Shown here piece by piece: positions 35,008 to 47,227 of a DNA stretch of 64,000 bases (the stretch's first letter is position 1; every line of letters begins with the position of its first letter). The translations under genes were made by a program, and so were the position numbers. The notes below the pieces were generated by a model, which was not told where the DNA came from, made no database searches, and saw only the letters and a program-made list of their open reading frames with translations. The DNA comes from Teratosphaeria epicoccoides (lineage: Eukaryota > Ascomycota > Dothideomycetes > Mycosphaerellales > Teratosphaeriaceae): the NCBI GenBank assembly GCA_021401465.1, contig JADDMT010000065.1, positions 1-64,000 on the forward strand, in the 5' to 3' direction.

Positions 35008-35624
35008 AGGGTCAGAAGGGGCGCTGGTGATGTCGGAGCGTTGTTTGCGCAGGGCGGCGTGCAGGTGGCGGCTGTGAAGGAGGCGGTTGTGGATGTAGCT
35101 GAGGACGACTTTGATGTAATCCAGCTTGGAAGATATAGGGTGTCTTAGTAGGAGGAGTCAGTGTGAACCGGGGGGTAGGGCGTTGCGAAGGTAATGCTGC
35201 CGACAGGCCAAGATGCACTGGCTTCGATTACCGTTTACTATTGCATGATAGGTTGGGTGGAAGACAAAGAATGTGACGCAGAAGTGAAGGGAAGTAAGTA
35301 TTGTGGATTGTGTGTAGGTGAACGTCCGTCATGCTTGCCGTCATGCTTGCTGTCATGGCGTCTGTACTTCCAGATACGAGGATGCAATTACTACGCGATT
35401 GGTGGCTGTCGATCACCGTAACTGCCATTGATGCCAGACGGGGACTGCCGTGGTCAATGTTTTTCACAAGACGCCCGAGTGCCGATGTCACATGTGAGCT
35501 TCGGAGCGCGGTGTACCTTCCCTCTTGGGCGGCCCGCGGATTCGAGCACAATTTTTCGATCTTCGCTTGGAACACATCGCGCTCTCGGAAGGAAATGCTT
35601 GCATTTGGACCATGCCGACGAGCA
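35008..35624. other. Intergenic stretch
   Basis: It holds the promoter of the histidine phosphatase gene on its left side and the 3' flank of the ferric reductase gene on its right. No gene seen. Confidence 0.45.
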
Positions 35625-37541
35625 TTACCTTGAATCCCAGTAACAGCTCAGCCTCACATGTCCCTTCACGTCCGCCACGGCCGCCCGCAAGCCCGAGCCC
35701 ATGCCTTCTGGGCCACTACCCAAGATCTCTGCTGCTGTGCCGCCTCCTTGCTCGTCGACTTGCCAGATGAATTGGGAGACTATTTCGCTGATTGATGGAT
35801 GCTGCCCATCGAGGAACTTGACAGACCATCGGGGATGTTCAAACTGCACCAGGTCTTGCAGAATGCTCCTGCTTCCTGCGACTTTGAGGCTGAAGTCGGC
35901 TTGCTTGCCAGCATCGTCGGCGTACCCAGCATCACTGCCGCTGGAATTTTGAATTAGAGAAGCGCTGTCCCTGGTCACGAAGACCTTGACTCGTAGCCCG
36001 CTGTACTCATCCAAAGTCTTCTTGAGCTCGACCAGCTCCTTTTCGAGCCAGAGCAAGCACTCTGCCTTCTTGACAATCCACACAAAAGTGACGACACTAC
36101 CAATCAATGCAACTTTCTCCTCCCCTGCAATCTGCGGCCTTCGCCACCTACTCTCTCGGAGAGCCTGCAGCATGATCGGCAGCGTGAAGGTAACACCCGT
36201 GCCGCCGGCCACAGTCAGAACGCTCTTTACGCCCGGATCTGGGAATGCCGTCCCGTACGGGCCAGTCATGATTACCGGTGTCGTAGCGCCGTGGCCGAGA
36301 GCCGCAAGCTTGGCCGTCTGTCCCGACCGAACGCGGAGAAGGTAGGTGTGCTGTTGCTGTCTGCCTGGTTCCGGGAGAGAAGCAATCGTGACGGGATGCG
36401 AGTGCCAAATACTCAAAGCAGGAAAGCAGAGCATAAAGTGCTGCCCGGCCTGCCAAAAATGAGAGGCAGGGATCGAGTGCTCGAAGTCCAGTCGTATCAC
36501 TGCACCCTCGTGTGGTGAAGAGAAGATCGAGACTTTGGCGTTCGCGCAGTTGAATCCAACAAGACCACGGCTGAGATGGGAATGAAGATAAGCCGTTCTC
36601 AACCACTGCAGCGCCTGATCAATCACGATCAGCGCGAGCGAAGGCACCATGTAACACCACAGCTTATCCCAATGACCCCAGCATGCGCCTATGTACAACA
36701 CCGCGAGAGCCCAATGCGCAATCTTGAAGACTCCGTATCCCGTCCTCTGGATCGCAAATCCCGTAGCCAGCACTAACATCAGACTTAAGAGAAACATTGC
36801 CACGACGCCGAAAATAATGTACTGCTCCGCCATGAGTCCAGCATACATAGCCGGTTGCGGCTGATACAGCTTGCCCTCCACAAGCGTCCAGCCGAATGTG
36901 TGCAAGGAGGCTTGAGCAAAGATGATGCGGCCGGTCCAGCGGTGCAGGAAATTGAAGTGCTGGTACGGTATGCCAGTAATTTGCGACAGGATACTTTCTC
37001 GCATAGCCAACAAGATGGTGAAGGGAGTCAAAGCGAAAGCGAGGACAGCAATGCGGTCGGAAATACCGCCCAACCAACCTAGTCTTGTGTTGTGCAAAGA
37101 TGAGCCCTCGATTGGCGTCACCCACATCCTATAGACGATGCCGACGAGCGAGAAGACGAGCATATACGCCGCCAATCCCGCCAACACTGCAACCTGCAAC
37201 CGACTCACTCCCCTCAGCCCCGTCCATCGCGGCACATCTCTCAGTCCCCACCGCCTCTTCGCCCACGCCGCCCTCTCACACCAGACATCTAACAAAGTCG
37301 CCCTTGTCAATCCCACTTTCCTTGCCGTCCTCAGCCGCCGTACGATCCACCAGCCCCCGAAGATCGACACTAGCACAACCCAGAAGATCCAAGAGTATAG
37401 GACATGCAGTTCCTGCATGTGATAAATGGCATCCAGATATTCGCAGGTCCCCTCGTCCTTCGTGCAAGGCAGCACGCGGGAGCCATAGCCAAAGTAGTCC
37501 TTCAACGTGGTATTGGCCTCATTGGGGTCCTGGATGTGCAT
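35625..37541 (-). CDS. Ferric reductase-like transmembrane flavocytochrome
   Basis: This 638-residue protein has the FRE/NOX layout: about seven membrane helices in residues 45-340, with heme-region histidines in FNFLHRWTGR and SLHTFGW. An FAD-binding domain with HSHPVTIASLP (HPxT motif, about residue 385) follows, and then an NAD(P)H-binding domain with VAGGTGVTFTLP and the C-terminal GSGPEGMG motif. Such enzymes move electrons from cytosolic NADPH across the membrane to reduce Fe(III) or Cu(II) for uptake. The gene is uninterrupted. No partner permease or multicopper oxidase gene lies in the window. Confidence 0.9.
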   Translation of the reverse strand: MHIQDPNEANTTLKDYFGYGSRVLPCTKDEGTCEYLDAIYHMQELHVLYSWIFWVVLVSIFGGWWIVRRLRTARKVGLTRATLLDVWCERAAWAKRRWGLRDVPRWTGLRGVSRLQVAVLAGLAAYMLVFSLVGIVYRMWVTPIEGSSLHNTRLGWLGGISDRIAVLAFALTPFTILLAMRESILSQITGIPYQHFNFLHRWTGRIIFAQASLHTFGWTLVEGKLYQPQPAMYAGLMAEQYIIFGVVAMFLLSLMLVLATGFAIQRTGYGVFKIAHWALAVLYIGACWGHWDKLWCYMVPSLALIVIDQALQWLRTAYLHSHLSRGLVGFNCANAKVSIFSSPHEGAVIRLDFEHSIPASHFWQAGQHFMLCFPALSIWHSHPVTIASLPEPGRQQQHTYLLRVRSGQTAKLAALGHGATTPVIMTGPYGTAFPDPGVKSVLTVAGGTGVTFTLPIMLQALRESRWRRPQIAGEEKVALIGSVVTFVWIVKKAECLLWLEKELVELKKTLDEYSGLRVKVFVTRDSASLIQNSSGSDAGYADDAGKQADFSLKVAGSRSILQDLVQFEHPRWSVKFLDGQHPSISEIVSQFIWQVDEQGGGTAAEILGSGPEGMGSGLRAAVADVKGHVRLSCYWDSR

Positions 37542-38073
37542 GTTGCGTCGCCGATCGAGACACCTTTGAAGCCGTGATACGGTTTGAGATGGCGGACTGC
37601 GTTCTTCGTCCGGCTTTGATACAGCGTGCTAAATCCTCGAAGCAGGCTCCGTCGAGGCCGTTGCGCTCTCGAGGAAGGGTCATGATGGCCCAGATAGCAC
37701 TATCAAAATTGTGTTTCCTGTACCGACGTGCGCAAACATGCTCGCCAAGCACTGTAGCTGGGGGCAAATGTGCTCAGCCAAGAGTTCCTTCTATGGCTCA
37801 ACTTGCCGACGGAAAAGCGAAGGGATGCCGGCTCGGCATTTTTCAGTCGACGATGTCGGCTCTTGGTTCAGCATAGTTTCTAGATGTCGAGAAACTCGTG
37901 CAAAATCTCGGCGATTGCTCGACGGAAACCCGCACTCGCCCTCGAAATGAATGTCTCGGCCGAACACCGCGTCGGTGGTGAGTGAGAGCATGCGAACAGC
38001 GTTTAGAGTCTCACCCCCACCCTCCCATGCTCACCATCGTACAACCCGACGCCGACTCTTCAGCCTGAGCCAC
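37542..38073. other. Intergenic stretch
   Basis: The upstream region shared by the ferric reductase gene (minus) and the small secreted protein gene (plus). No coding frame is supported. Confidence 0.4.
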
Positions 38074-38337
38074 ATGCAGATCACGACCATCTTCGCCGTC
38101 TTCCTCGCCATCACCGGCTGCTGTCGCGCCGGTGATGCTCGCACACTTGCATTCCCTCCCATGACTCGTGAACTGACCGACCTCGCAATAGCATGGGGTT
38201 GCGACCAAACACAATACTGCAACTGCACGAAAGACTGCGGGCTGGGTTGGTCTGGGATCACGTGCAGACAGCGCTGCAAGAACAACTATTGCAGTTGGAG
38301 GGAATCAGGCACCGGCTCAGTGCCCACATGTACTTAA
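38074..38337 (+). CDS. Small secreted cysteine-rich protein C
   Basis: An 87-residue single-exon frame beginning with a signal peptide (MQITTIFAVFLAITGCCRAG), a Pro-containing spacer, and a C-terminal part with eight cysteines spaced x5, x1, x3, x8, x3, x4, x12. The internal C-x-C-x3-C-x8-C core equals that of gene B, so it may be a distant relative, but the last intron is not present. The ATG at 38,074 is preferred over an in-frame ATG at 37,951 because the signal peptide begins there. Function unknown. Confidence 0.6.
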   Translation: MQITTIFAVFLAITGCCRAGDARTLAFPPMTRELTDLAIAWGCDQTQYCNCTKDCGLGWSGITCRQRCKNNYCSWRESGTGSVPTCT

Positions 38338-38766
38338 GCACATCCTTTCGACGCCGTATTCCTTTTTGCACGCTCGATGGGGATGGGATCGGCCTGAGCT
38401 CGCTGGGGCTGGAGAGCCAACTGAGACTCGCGCCTTCCGGCCTTTCTCAGGATGCTGGTGTCGGGTGCAACGGGAAATGGCAAATGAACACCGACTTCCC
38501 GATTTGCCATTCTGAATCTGGCAAGTGGGGAATTGCTCTGGGGTCACTCTGGAGTCCCCTCAATGCCACTCTGGGGTTACTTTGGGAGTCGCTCTGGAGT
38601 CGCTCTGAGGATGAAACGGTCGATTGGTGGGCCGGAAAGATCTTGAACGTCGATTGTCAAGTACACTGTGGTGTACAACGACTGCTTCCACACGTGCGCA
38701 TCAGGATGCGACATCTTCAGTGTGAGACGTCGGGTCCCTGCTCACACGAAAGCCATATTTACACGT

Positions 38767-41700
38767 CTACTTCGTCAAGAACCATGCCCTGACCTCATCT
38801 CGACCAATGCCTAATTCGACCGCCTTCTCGCCCTCCACGGCCGGGTACACTGCGGCAATCATCCTTTCCGTCCTCTCAATCGTCTTCTCGTACGAGCGTT
38901 CGCACTCTCTGACGACATACTCCACCAGCTCCCGCGAGATGTTCTCCTCGTCTGCATCACCAAAATGCTTCTCGATCCTCTTCCGCAGCGTTTCGATACC
39001 ACGCCGTACCTCCTTACTGTCATAGGCCGCGAGGACCTGTCGTGCTTGTTTTCGTGAAGTCGACGGTCGGGCAGCAATGGCGTGTGGGTTCGTGGCATGA
39101 GACTGGAGGAGGGCTTCGACAGAGTCGAGGTAGTCCTATCGAACGTCAGCGAGCGGCACGCCAGATGATAACAGCAATGCTGTTGCACTCACCAGAAGCT
39201 TGCCCAGGGGTCGCCGCAAGACCCGGCCTGTATACGCTTCCATAGCTTCCGCCCTCTCCATCAACGCCTTACCCTTCCACTCGGCCAACACTCCCTCTTT
39301 TCCGCCATCGTCCACATCCTCAATATAGTGGTTCATGTTCTCAATCAGCAGGATGTGGTAATTTAGCATCTCTTTGTCCTCGGCTTCGTCTCCCAACCTC
39401 GTCTGCTGCGGCTGACCTGCCGTCGGACTCTCCTTCGCGATGACCTTGAGACTATCAAACATCGCCCGGTTGATCCGCGCGTACGCCTGGTCGACCAGCC
39501 GCCGGACTTCATACATGCTTGCCGCAGGGCCGTCGTAGTCATCTCTGGCGACAAGAGCAAAGACGTTCTCGACGGCAGCAGCAAACTGTGGGAAAGTCTT
39601 CATGAAGCCAATAACGCCCTTGCGCTTCTTGATCTTGACCTTCTTGTCCTCGATCGCGCGCACCTGCTCATCCACAAACTTCGCCCACATTGTTTGCAGC
39701 TTCGTCGTCAAACCCTCAAGAAGCTGGACCAAGAACTCCTGCGATGTGTCCTGAAGGTAGAAGCTGTGCTTGCTAAGACTAACCATGATTCCCACGCCTT
39801 GAATAGGGTCGTGGCCAACGGCCCACTCAAGCAAGACGCCCATCTCTTGCGCGAATGACCGGAAGATGTCATCCATGACGCTAGTCATCCGCTTCGCCAT
39901 CTCTCTGTCGGTGTCAAATGGACGAGGCATGATCAGATTCGTTCCATTGCGTTGAGCCGGTGGTGTCAACGTGACTGCATCAAGAAAGTCCTGCTGATCT
40001 TGACTGAACAGGTGGAAGAGGTCCATGATGAAGTTTTGCTCCTGCGACACCAACGGCGCCATCTCGTCCATAGCCCCAGAAAACACCTCCGAGGTCATCA
40101 TGGCTCCTGGGTTCCTCACCGCCTCAGAAGGACTCTTAATCCCACCGGCATTCCGCAGCGTCTTCGCGAGGGTCTGGCTTCTCTTGACTGTCAGTTTCCT
40201 GGCAGCTGCCAACCCAACGCTGCCCGTCATCGGTTCTTCTCGCTCTGCTGTGGTGAAAAGGCACTCGACCTCCTCCTGAGTCGGCGGACGCGCTGCTCCT
40301 TTCCATCCAGCCAAATTCTCCTTGAAAGCGTCGGTATAGATCGGTTGGGCTTGCGTGTGGTACATGCGTAGTGTAGTGTTCCAAGCTGGCGTGTTCAGCT
40401 CTTTCATGAACAGGATCTCGGGTGAAAATGCCCAAAGTGGTTGTCGTGCATCGCTCATCGCATCCTTGTTCAGCCGCCTAGATCCAGTAACAGATGCGTC
40501 GCCGGCTTGCAGGATGTTTGCCCGAGCAGCGCCGAAAGCATTGCGAAAAGTGTAGTCCAGTATCTGCATCATTCGCTGGCAGAATTGGTTACTCTCCCGT
40601 TCGTACATATCTTTCTTCTCCCGTAAGGCATGCATCACGCTGAGATCAGCCAAGCCTTCGGCCTCAGAGACCCTGCTCTTGCGACGCAAACCAGCGCCAG
40701 TCTGAATCTTCGACGGATCGATAGTAATGATGGCATTATAGAGCCTGACCAAGCTGCCTTCAACCTGCTGCAATTGCTCCAGATCGTCCAGTTGACCTTG
40801 TCGCAGCGAATCGAGTACGCGCCTATCCAGGCTGACATTCTCCAGAAGCTTCTGCAGCTCATTGAACAACAACTTCTGGTTCGCAGACTGCACCTGCAGA
40901 CCCTGCGATTGCGCTTCAATGAAAGCGATGTCCGGTGCCAGCGAGCTGAGCTCAACGTTATATAGCGTGAGTAAACCTTCAAGCTCGTCGCATTCTTGAA
41001 TTGTCTTGTCAAGCAGCGCATCAACCTGAGCGACCTTGTCGTCCCGTTGCGTGTCGCTGTGCGCCAAGCTGTAGCCGGCCTCAACGCGCGCGACTTCTCG
41101 TCTCAAATCTGCCTCTAGCTCTTCCAATCTCTTCGGTGTAAGAGCCGCATCACTCCAACCAAAGATGTTCAACGTCTCTTCAAATTCAAGACCCCGTCCC
41201 TCAAGCAAGCTCTTGTCAATGCCGAGTTCAGCGAGGTTCCGTTCCTGTTGTTGACTCCGCCTCTTGATCCTGACCTGTTGTTTGCGTGCTTCCTTCTGTT
41301 CAGAAGGGGCGTTCTCGGTTTGTTCGTGGTCGCCCTCCTGTTCAGGCGTCGCAAGGGGCTCTGGGTGCCTCGGCGTAGCCTGGTCATCCGTAAGCTGTAC
41401 CGCGTTAGGATGTTGAGCGTTATCCATGGGCGTTGGCAATGCCGATGCTGCGTTGGGGGATTTTGGTGTTGACACCTCAAGCCTCGGTGTTCCATCGTGC
41501 TTTACACCCTGCAGACCCAATCCAGTAGGTGCAGGAGGCTCGGTGGCTTCGACTGCCGCCTTCGGCTGAGGTCTCGGCACGACAGCCGTAATGCCATCCG
41601 GCTCCAGGGCCGTCCCATTAGCCTCTGCAGCTTCCCTCTCTGCCTTTGCCTTGAGAATTTTCTCGGCGGCGCCTCCCGGCCGTGGCTTGAACATGTTGGC

Positions 41701-43599
41701 GGCTCTGGCAGCATTAGCCGCTTTCGCGAAACGACCACGCACTACATCTTTCTTGATCATAGGGCCCAATCCGGGCCGGGCGTCTTCCTCGCCCGACTTT
41801 TCGTCATCGTTGGACTGCTCAGGTTGGATTTCTGGCTCGTCCCGCTCGTCTGCAGGAGGGGCAGCAGGGACCCCGTTGTCGAAGACTCCGGGCATCCGGA
41901 CTTGCGCACCGTCCTCTCCTGAATCGCCTTTGCTCTGCACAGCAAGTGGCTGGATCTCAGGTTGCGTCTGGACCCTCGGCGTCTGCGGCCGGTCCTCTGC
42001 TGCGAGTCTCGTTGGACTTTGCAGCGGTGCTGGTCGCAAGTCGACGCTGGTTTGTGATTGATTATTCCCAGGAGACAGTGGTGGGCGTTTGGTGCTTCTC
42101 TCTGGCGTCGGCGGACTCACCGGGTCATTAGAAATCGTTTGCGGGAATGGAGCGTTGGCGGGTGCGGGCTCTGGGTCCCGATAAGATGTAAACGTACCCA
42201 CGGCGGCGACATCTTGGAGGTCAACATCTGATACGTCTGATTGCTTCTGATCGACGGGAGTCCAGATCTGATCTGTTCCCGTGGATTGCGCAGTATCGAT
42301 TGGCGCTAGTTGCGGTGGACCAGCAATAGGACTTAGAGGGCGGGATGGCTGTTGGTGCAGTGACACTTGCGGCGGCGCTGCCTGGTTCATCCACCTCTGC
42401 TTGGTGGCTTGGAACAGATCTGCGCCAGACTGCTTGCTGCCATTGACTTGCGGGGAGTCTCGCACTGACCTACCATCTTCAGAAGCACCATCTGCGACCG
42501 GCTGGTGATTGCGCTGACGCGCGGGACTGCTGCCCTGCAGGAAGCGGTCGCCCACGGGACCGATGTCTCTGCCAGATGCTAGCGACGAAGCTGGACTCCC
42601 GGACTGTTGCGAGTGCGCGTATGGTGCATTCGGGACTGGCAGCCCGGGTCTTTGGTTAGGCGTCGGCGTCCGACTCTGGCCCGGACCGGGAGAAGTGCCC
42701 GGCCGTCCATAGTCATTGCGATACACCTCCCTGCTCGAAGCTCGCATTTGTTCGTGGCTCGCAAACTGTCTGGGCACGGGCCCGTATGACAGCCCAGAGT
42801 TGGTATTGCTGGGTCGCCGCGGGCCCGTTGGCCTGCCGGGGTCATGCCCGCTAGGTGGTGGCCCCGGACTCCCGCGAAAGCGACTGGCATCTCGACTCTG
42901 TTCCCGTTGGAGGAAAGGCGGATGGGGTGGCGCCGGTGAAGCGCGACCGACTTCCAGTTGCCCATGCGGCAAGCTGACGGGCAGAGTCGAGCTGGGTTGC
43001 GAGGGTGCGGGCTGCATGTGCGGCTGTGCAGGAGGTGGTGGTGGCTGTCCTGGCTGCACGCCCAGCATGGACATCTTGGCTCGCTCATCAAAGCCACGCA
43101 GCTCGGGCACATTGCCCTTGGTGTACTTCTTGTAGATCTTGACGGTGCTGGCAATGAAGAAGTCCTTCTCCTTAGCTGTCATGGCCTGCCAGTAGTATGG
43201 CTTGGCAATGGTGACGGTGAAGCCGGTCGTGCCTGCCCATTGGCGCCACTTGGCTTCGCGCTCATCACGTGGGGGCCAGTCATTGGATGCGTAGTTCTCG
43301 ATGGCGGTCAACTCCTCCAGGTTCCACGTCTTGCCGATGCTGAAGCTGCCATTGGTGTTCTCCCTCGCCTTGTGCACGCGCACTCTGCCCGTGCTCCTCA
43401 CCGCGATGATGATTAGTCGCGGCTTCTTGTTCTCCGCGGCGGAGTCGGGCGGAGGGGGGGTGGAGGGATGGTGCGCATCCTCCTGGATGCGGATGTGGGT
43501 GATGTAGGACTCGGCGAGCTGGCCTGAGGCATCGGTCTTGCTGAAGCACGACTGCACCAGCCGGCGCTTCTCGTCTTCGAAGCGTTCGGCGCGAGACAT
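38767..43599 (-). CDS. SEC3: Exocyst complex component Sec3
   Basis: Two exons (43,599-39,193 and 39,135-38,767) give 1,591 residues. The 57-nt intron (GTGAGT donor, CTGAC branch, GATAG acceptor) joins GKLL to DYLDSVEALL in phase 0. Reading through it would replace the last 122 residues by a false short tail. The N-terminal part (residues about 5-170, SYITHIRIQ, TVKIYKKYTKGNVPELRGF) is the PIP2-binding PH-like domain that marks Sec3. A long Pro/Gln/Ser-rich linker follows to about 800, then coiled coils (RRSQQQERNLAEL onward) and the helical Sec3 C-terminal domain. Sec3 marks exocytic sites at the plasma membrane. The start MSRAERFEDEKRR at 43,599 is preferred over an upstream ATG at 43,788. 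Confidence 0.92.
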
Positions 43600-44379
43600 G
43601 ACTGGCGAAAGATCAACGAATGTGGCACTTCGGCTCAAGCGGAAGGAGCGACGGGAGCGGGCGGGCTCAAGTGGAAGGAGCAAGGGGAGCGGGCTGGCTG
43701 GAGGAGGAAGGAGCGCGCGCAACCGACTGATATCGTATGCAGGTAGGCTGAAGTCTTCCTCGCAATGCCTCGGCGACCGCGTACACATGCATAGATGTCC
43801 ACAGCGGTCGGGTGCTCACTCAGATCATGTCAGGCCTGGTGACGTTGTCCGCGGACCACGTGTATCTCGTCCTTGTACGCGCCCCGTGTGTAGCCAGCGC
43901 CCGCGTCTCCGCACCGATGGCGTTTCCATTCCACTCCGCCCGTCTGTGTCGTTTATCGCAATCACGGTGTCTCAATGTGCTGAACATGCATCATCGCATT
44001 GTGGGATGAGGCTCTTCAGCAGTGGAGGCGGAGCTCATGCGCGCCGGCGCTGCCCGCGTTGCTCGGCAACATGAAGAACGCCGCCAACACTTGCAACCTG
44101 GAAGCAGCTGACATGGAAGCACTACCCAAGGAAGGAAACACATGTACATGCATCGGCACCAAAACAACGTCTCGCGTCGAGCATACGACGTCGCGGCTGT
44201 GCTTCGTTCAATATGACAAGCCACGAACAGCGACACTATACGAAGGTGATGTGTAGAACCAGTCCACATCTGTACAAGTACAGAACTTGATCTGTGTATA
44301 CTATCCAAAGCCATGTTCTATGCACCAGACACGATCACAATTGACAGCTACCTCAAAGTGAAATAGAAGCAAAATCGGC
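43600..44379. other. Intergenic stretch (SEC3 promoter side)
   Basis: Non-coding by appearance, with overlapping short frames only. The SEC3 promoter should lie in the left part. Confidence 0.45.
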
Positions 44380-45541
44380 TCACAGAGCAAAGGAAGACAG
44401 CGCACTTCCGCTTGAGGAGGTGTCGCTGCTCTCACCCTCGAGGCTGCCACTCTCGCTCAGGAGCCCAGTGGACCCGGAGGCGGATCCGGTGGGGAGCGAG
44501 AACGCAGTGCCGCTGCCCTCGAGGCCTCCAAAGGATCCCAGAAAGCCACCTGCTGCCGCTGAGGAGGCAGTCGGGATCGAGACCGCAGTGGCGCTACTCT
44601 CAAGGCCACCTAGCAGTCCAGAAAGGTCACTGGACGCCGACGAGCTTGCACCCGAGGCAGATGTGGTAGCGTTGCTGTCACCCCCGAACAACGACCCGAA
44701 AGATCCAAAGATACTGGAGGCTGACGATGTGGTCTCGCTTGCCGTGGCTGTCGTAACGCTGGAAGACTGGGAACCCGAGCTCGATGAGCCACCGACTAGG
44801 GATTCGACGAACTGCGCACCGGATGCGATGTCGCCGTCGTTGGTGTACGACAGATGGGCTGCAGAAATATCGAAGCCGTGCTGCTCGCAGACGCCGTCCC
44901 CAGAGGCTAAACATTGTCAGCGGAAGGCATCTCATGGCTGACAATATTATGCTAACCGCAAAATTCTTTCAGCTTGCTGGTTGGGAGGGAGCCGACGGAC
45001 GTTCCATCCTCTGGGTCCCCATACAGAACCACAGCAGCAACATCATCGGGACTCAGTCCAGATGTCTTCACAGCATAATGCACGACCTCGCATCCCTGAG
45101 AGTATCCTGACAAGACGATCTTGGTGTTTGGGCAAGCGCTCAGCGCCTTGTCGGCCAATTGCTTCATCACCGGACCGCCACCGGATCCCATTTCAATGTT
45201 CGAAGCGATAGAGGCGGTGTAATCCACGCCTTGGATAGCCAACTTGTCCGCGCCCAGGTCGGAGATGAGCTTCTTGGCGAGAGCTGGACCAACCGTAGAA
45301 CCCATTGTGCCGCTCTCGGTCGAGCCACGAGCGAAGATGAAGGTCACGTCGCCGCAAACGCCGTTCTCGACATCGTCGGCCGTGGTGCCTCCACTGTAAG
45401 AAGTGCCACTGCGCTTCTCGAGTGGTATGGCGAGAGCGAAGGATGCGGCGTAGAGAAGGTAGGCCTTCGACACTGTCAGTCAAGTGATACAATCTAGGCC
45501 TTTTCGTGCAATCGGCATACAACATGTCCACTGAGTTGCAT
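44380..45541 (-). CDS. Cutinase-family secreted esterase with Ser-rich tail
   Basis: A carbohydrate-esterase-5/cutinase-type serine hydrolase, which cleaves cutin or acetyl esters outside the cell. Seen motifs: VTFIFARGSTE, the nucleophile in GYSQG, GDPEDG, and after an intron the DGVC Asp and the HLSY His of the triad. The 50-nt intron at 44,956-44,907 joins KLKEFC to ASGDGVC. The open frame starts with GTG, so the true start is upstream: an ATG at 45,541 joined by a small intron near 45,475-45,525 would give a signal peptide (MQL… then YLLYAASFALAIP), but its exact border is unsettled. The last 130 residues are Ser/Gly-rich with a twice-occurring GGLE-S-TA-S-PT-like repeat, perhaps a cell-wall linker. 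Confidence 0.8.
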
Positions 45542-46040
45542 GATGGATGCTGTCGAAGTGTGCGATCCGCTGATGGTACAGGCTTGACGAAAGAATGAAT
45601 GGATGAGACACCAGGTCTTTGAATTCTCAACGAAGGTATGAAGCTGATGAGGCAACTTGAATATCAGAGACGAAAGACTCCTAGTTATACATTCTCCCAA
45701 CAGCTACTTCATCCGCCAGACGGTCTTGACCCTGAGTACCCATTTCACGAGCGCAGGATGGCTTTGCACAATACACGGCTGGCTGATTTAATATGCTGCT
45801 TGAAACGCTGCGCAGATGTTCGGGCATCCAGTCGCAAGCGCTTGTACATGATCGTTACGCATGTGGTGTGTTGTTGAGGAGATGAACCTGCTGGCCGGAT
45901 CTTCGTAGATTCCTCCTGTAGCTGCTGACACATCGAGTATATCTGAAACCGCAACCACACGAGAAAGCCACGTCGGAGCAAGTTGGCCTCTGCTGTTGAG
46001 TGCATACTTCGAGTGGTGAGTCGCATACTATGCTCGCAAT
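45542..46040. other. Intergenic stretch
   Basis: Upstream flank of the esterase gene; no coding frame with support. Confidence 0.4.
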
Positions 46041-46373
46041 CTACTCAATGTTCTCGACCTCCTGGATCTTCCTCTCTAATTTGTCTGCGAAGTCCGGATC
46101 ACAGAGCAGCAATATATCCCAAATGCAGATGGCGCAGTTGATGGGACATTCCTCAAGAGTTTCACCATGCCAGCGTGCGGGCCTCGGCGGAAAGCATGGA
46201 GCGAGACGTTTCAACCACAAATCCACCTACAGTTGCACGACAATTAATCTGCATCATCAATGAAATCACCTAGTCATGTCCTGAACATCCGTATGTGTGC
46301 GATTCATAAAGAAGAGGTTAGCCTTCAGCGTGGCGGAAGAGGCGCAGGGGTTGCCGTGCTTGTTGCTCAACAT
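46041..46373 (-). CDS. Small hypothetical protein, about 90 aa
   Basis: The C-terminal exon (46,226-46,041) looks protein-like: a basic start VDLWLKRLAPCF, then a cysteine cluster CPINCAICIWD and an amphipathic end DFADKLERKIQEVE. Upstream, from an ATG at 46,373, there is a short frame containing NPCASSATLKANLFFMNRTH. Joining both needs an intron of about 60 nt (46,286-46,227) with an unusual GTTCAG donor, so the model is provisional. The family was not recognised. It lies head-to-head with the UstYa-like gene at 46,421, only 47 bases apart. Confidence 0.35.
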
Positions 46374-46420
46374 TCTATGGAGAATCCATTTCAAGAGATA
46401 CTAGACTTTGACGACCAAAA

Positions 46421-47227
46421 ATGCTAACTCTGAACGACGAGCAGGAAGAAGAACGGCTTGTTCATCGCGATGCCGAGCAGGCCGACGCAGATCACCAAGA
46501 ACTTCTCGACCCCATCCGCCACCTCAAGCGATGGCGGGCAGCAGCACTCTGCTGTATCTTCGCTCTCGCGATAGCAGTTGTGCTTCTCTTATTGGACAGC
46601 AAACATCGCATAAATTTCCATCGCCATACCGCATGGCCATCTTCCCCGGTTCCGCTGATGCCCACAGTATTAGTCACATTCGAGCGCAATGACACCTTCG
46701 CCGCGCCCTCAACGCCCGAGAACGACAGAGCCTGGGCAGCGATCGCACCGCCCGGCGACGGCTTTGTGCTCTTCTCAAACAATACGCGAGACGCGCACAA
46801 CCTCCCTCTCGGCATACACTCATCGCAGGGCAGCATTTACGACATCTCGCTCTTCCACCAGCTGCACTGCCTCACGGGCATCCGGGAGCATCTCTGGACG
46901 TTGAACGGCACTCTGGGAAGAGACGACGCAGAGAACGTGTACGAGATGGTGTTGAAGGGGCACGAGCAGCATGTGTTTCACTGCCTTGATTATATCAGGC
47001 AGGCGCTCATGTGTGCGGGCGATATGACGGTGGAATGGCCACGGACGGATCCGGACGGCAGGATGTTTGCAGTTGATGGTTGGGGTGTGACGCATCAGTG
47101 TAAGGATTGGGTAAGTTGTGCAGGTTGTCTTTTGCTCTGTGTTTGTTTGGCAAAGAAGTGTGCTGACTAATGGTAGGATGCTATTGTGAAATGGATGAGG
47201 GAGAATACAATCGCCAAGTATTCTTGA
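46421..47227 (+). CDS. UstYa-family (DUF3328) oxidase
   Basis: Two exons (46,421-47,110 and 47,177-47,227) encode 246 residues. The intron (GTAAGT donor, GCTGACTAA branch, GTAG acceptor) joins HQCKDW to DAIVKW. The protein has a cytosolic N-terminus, one membrane anchor (residues about 38-60) and both HxxHC motifs that define the family: HQLHC (about 146-150) and HVFHC (about 184-188), the latter followed by LDYIRQALMC. In characterised pathways UstYa proteins catalyse copper-dependent oxidative cyclisation or hydroxylation, often of ribosomal peptides (ustiloxin, phomopsin, asperipin). No precursor peptide with Kex2-bounded repeats and no other pathway enzyme is visible nearby, so the substrate is unknown. 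Confidence 0.88.
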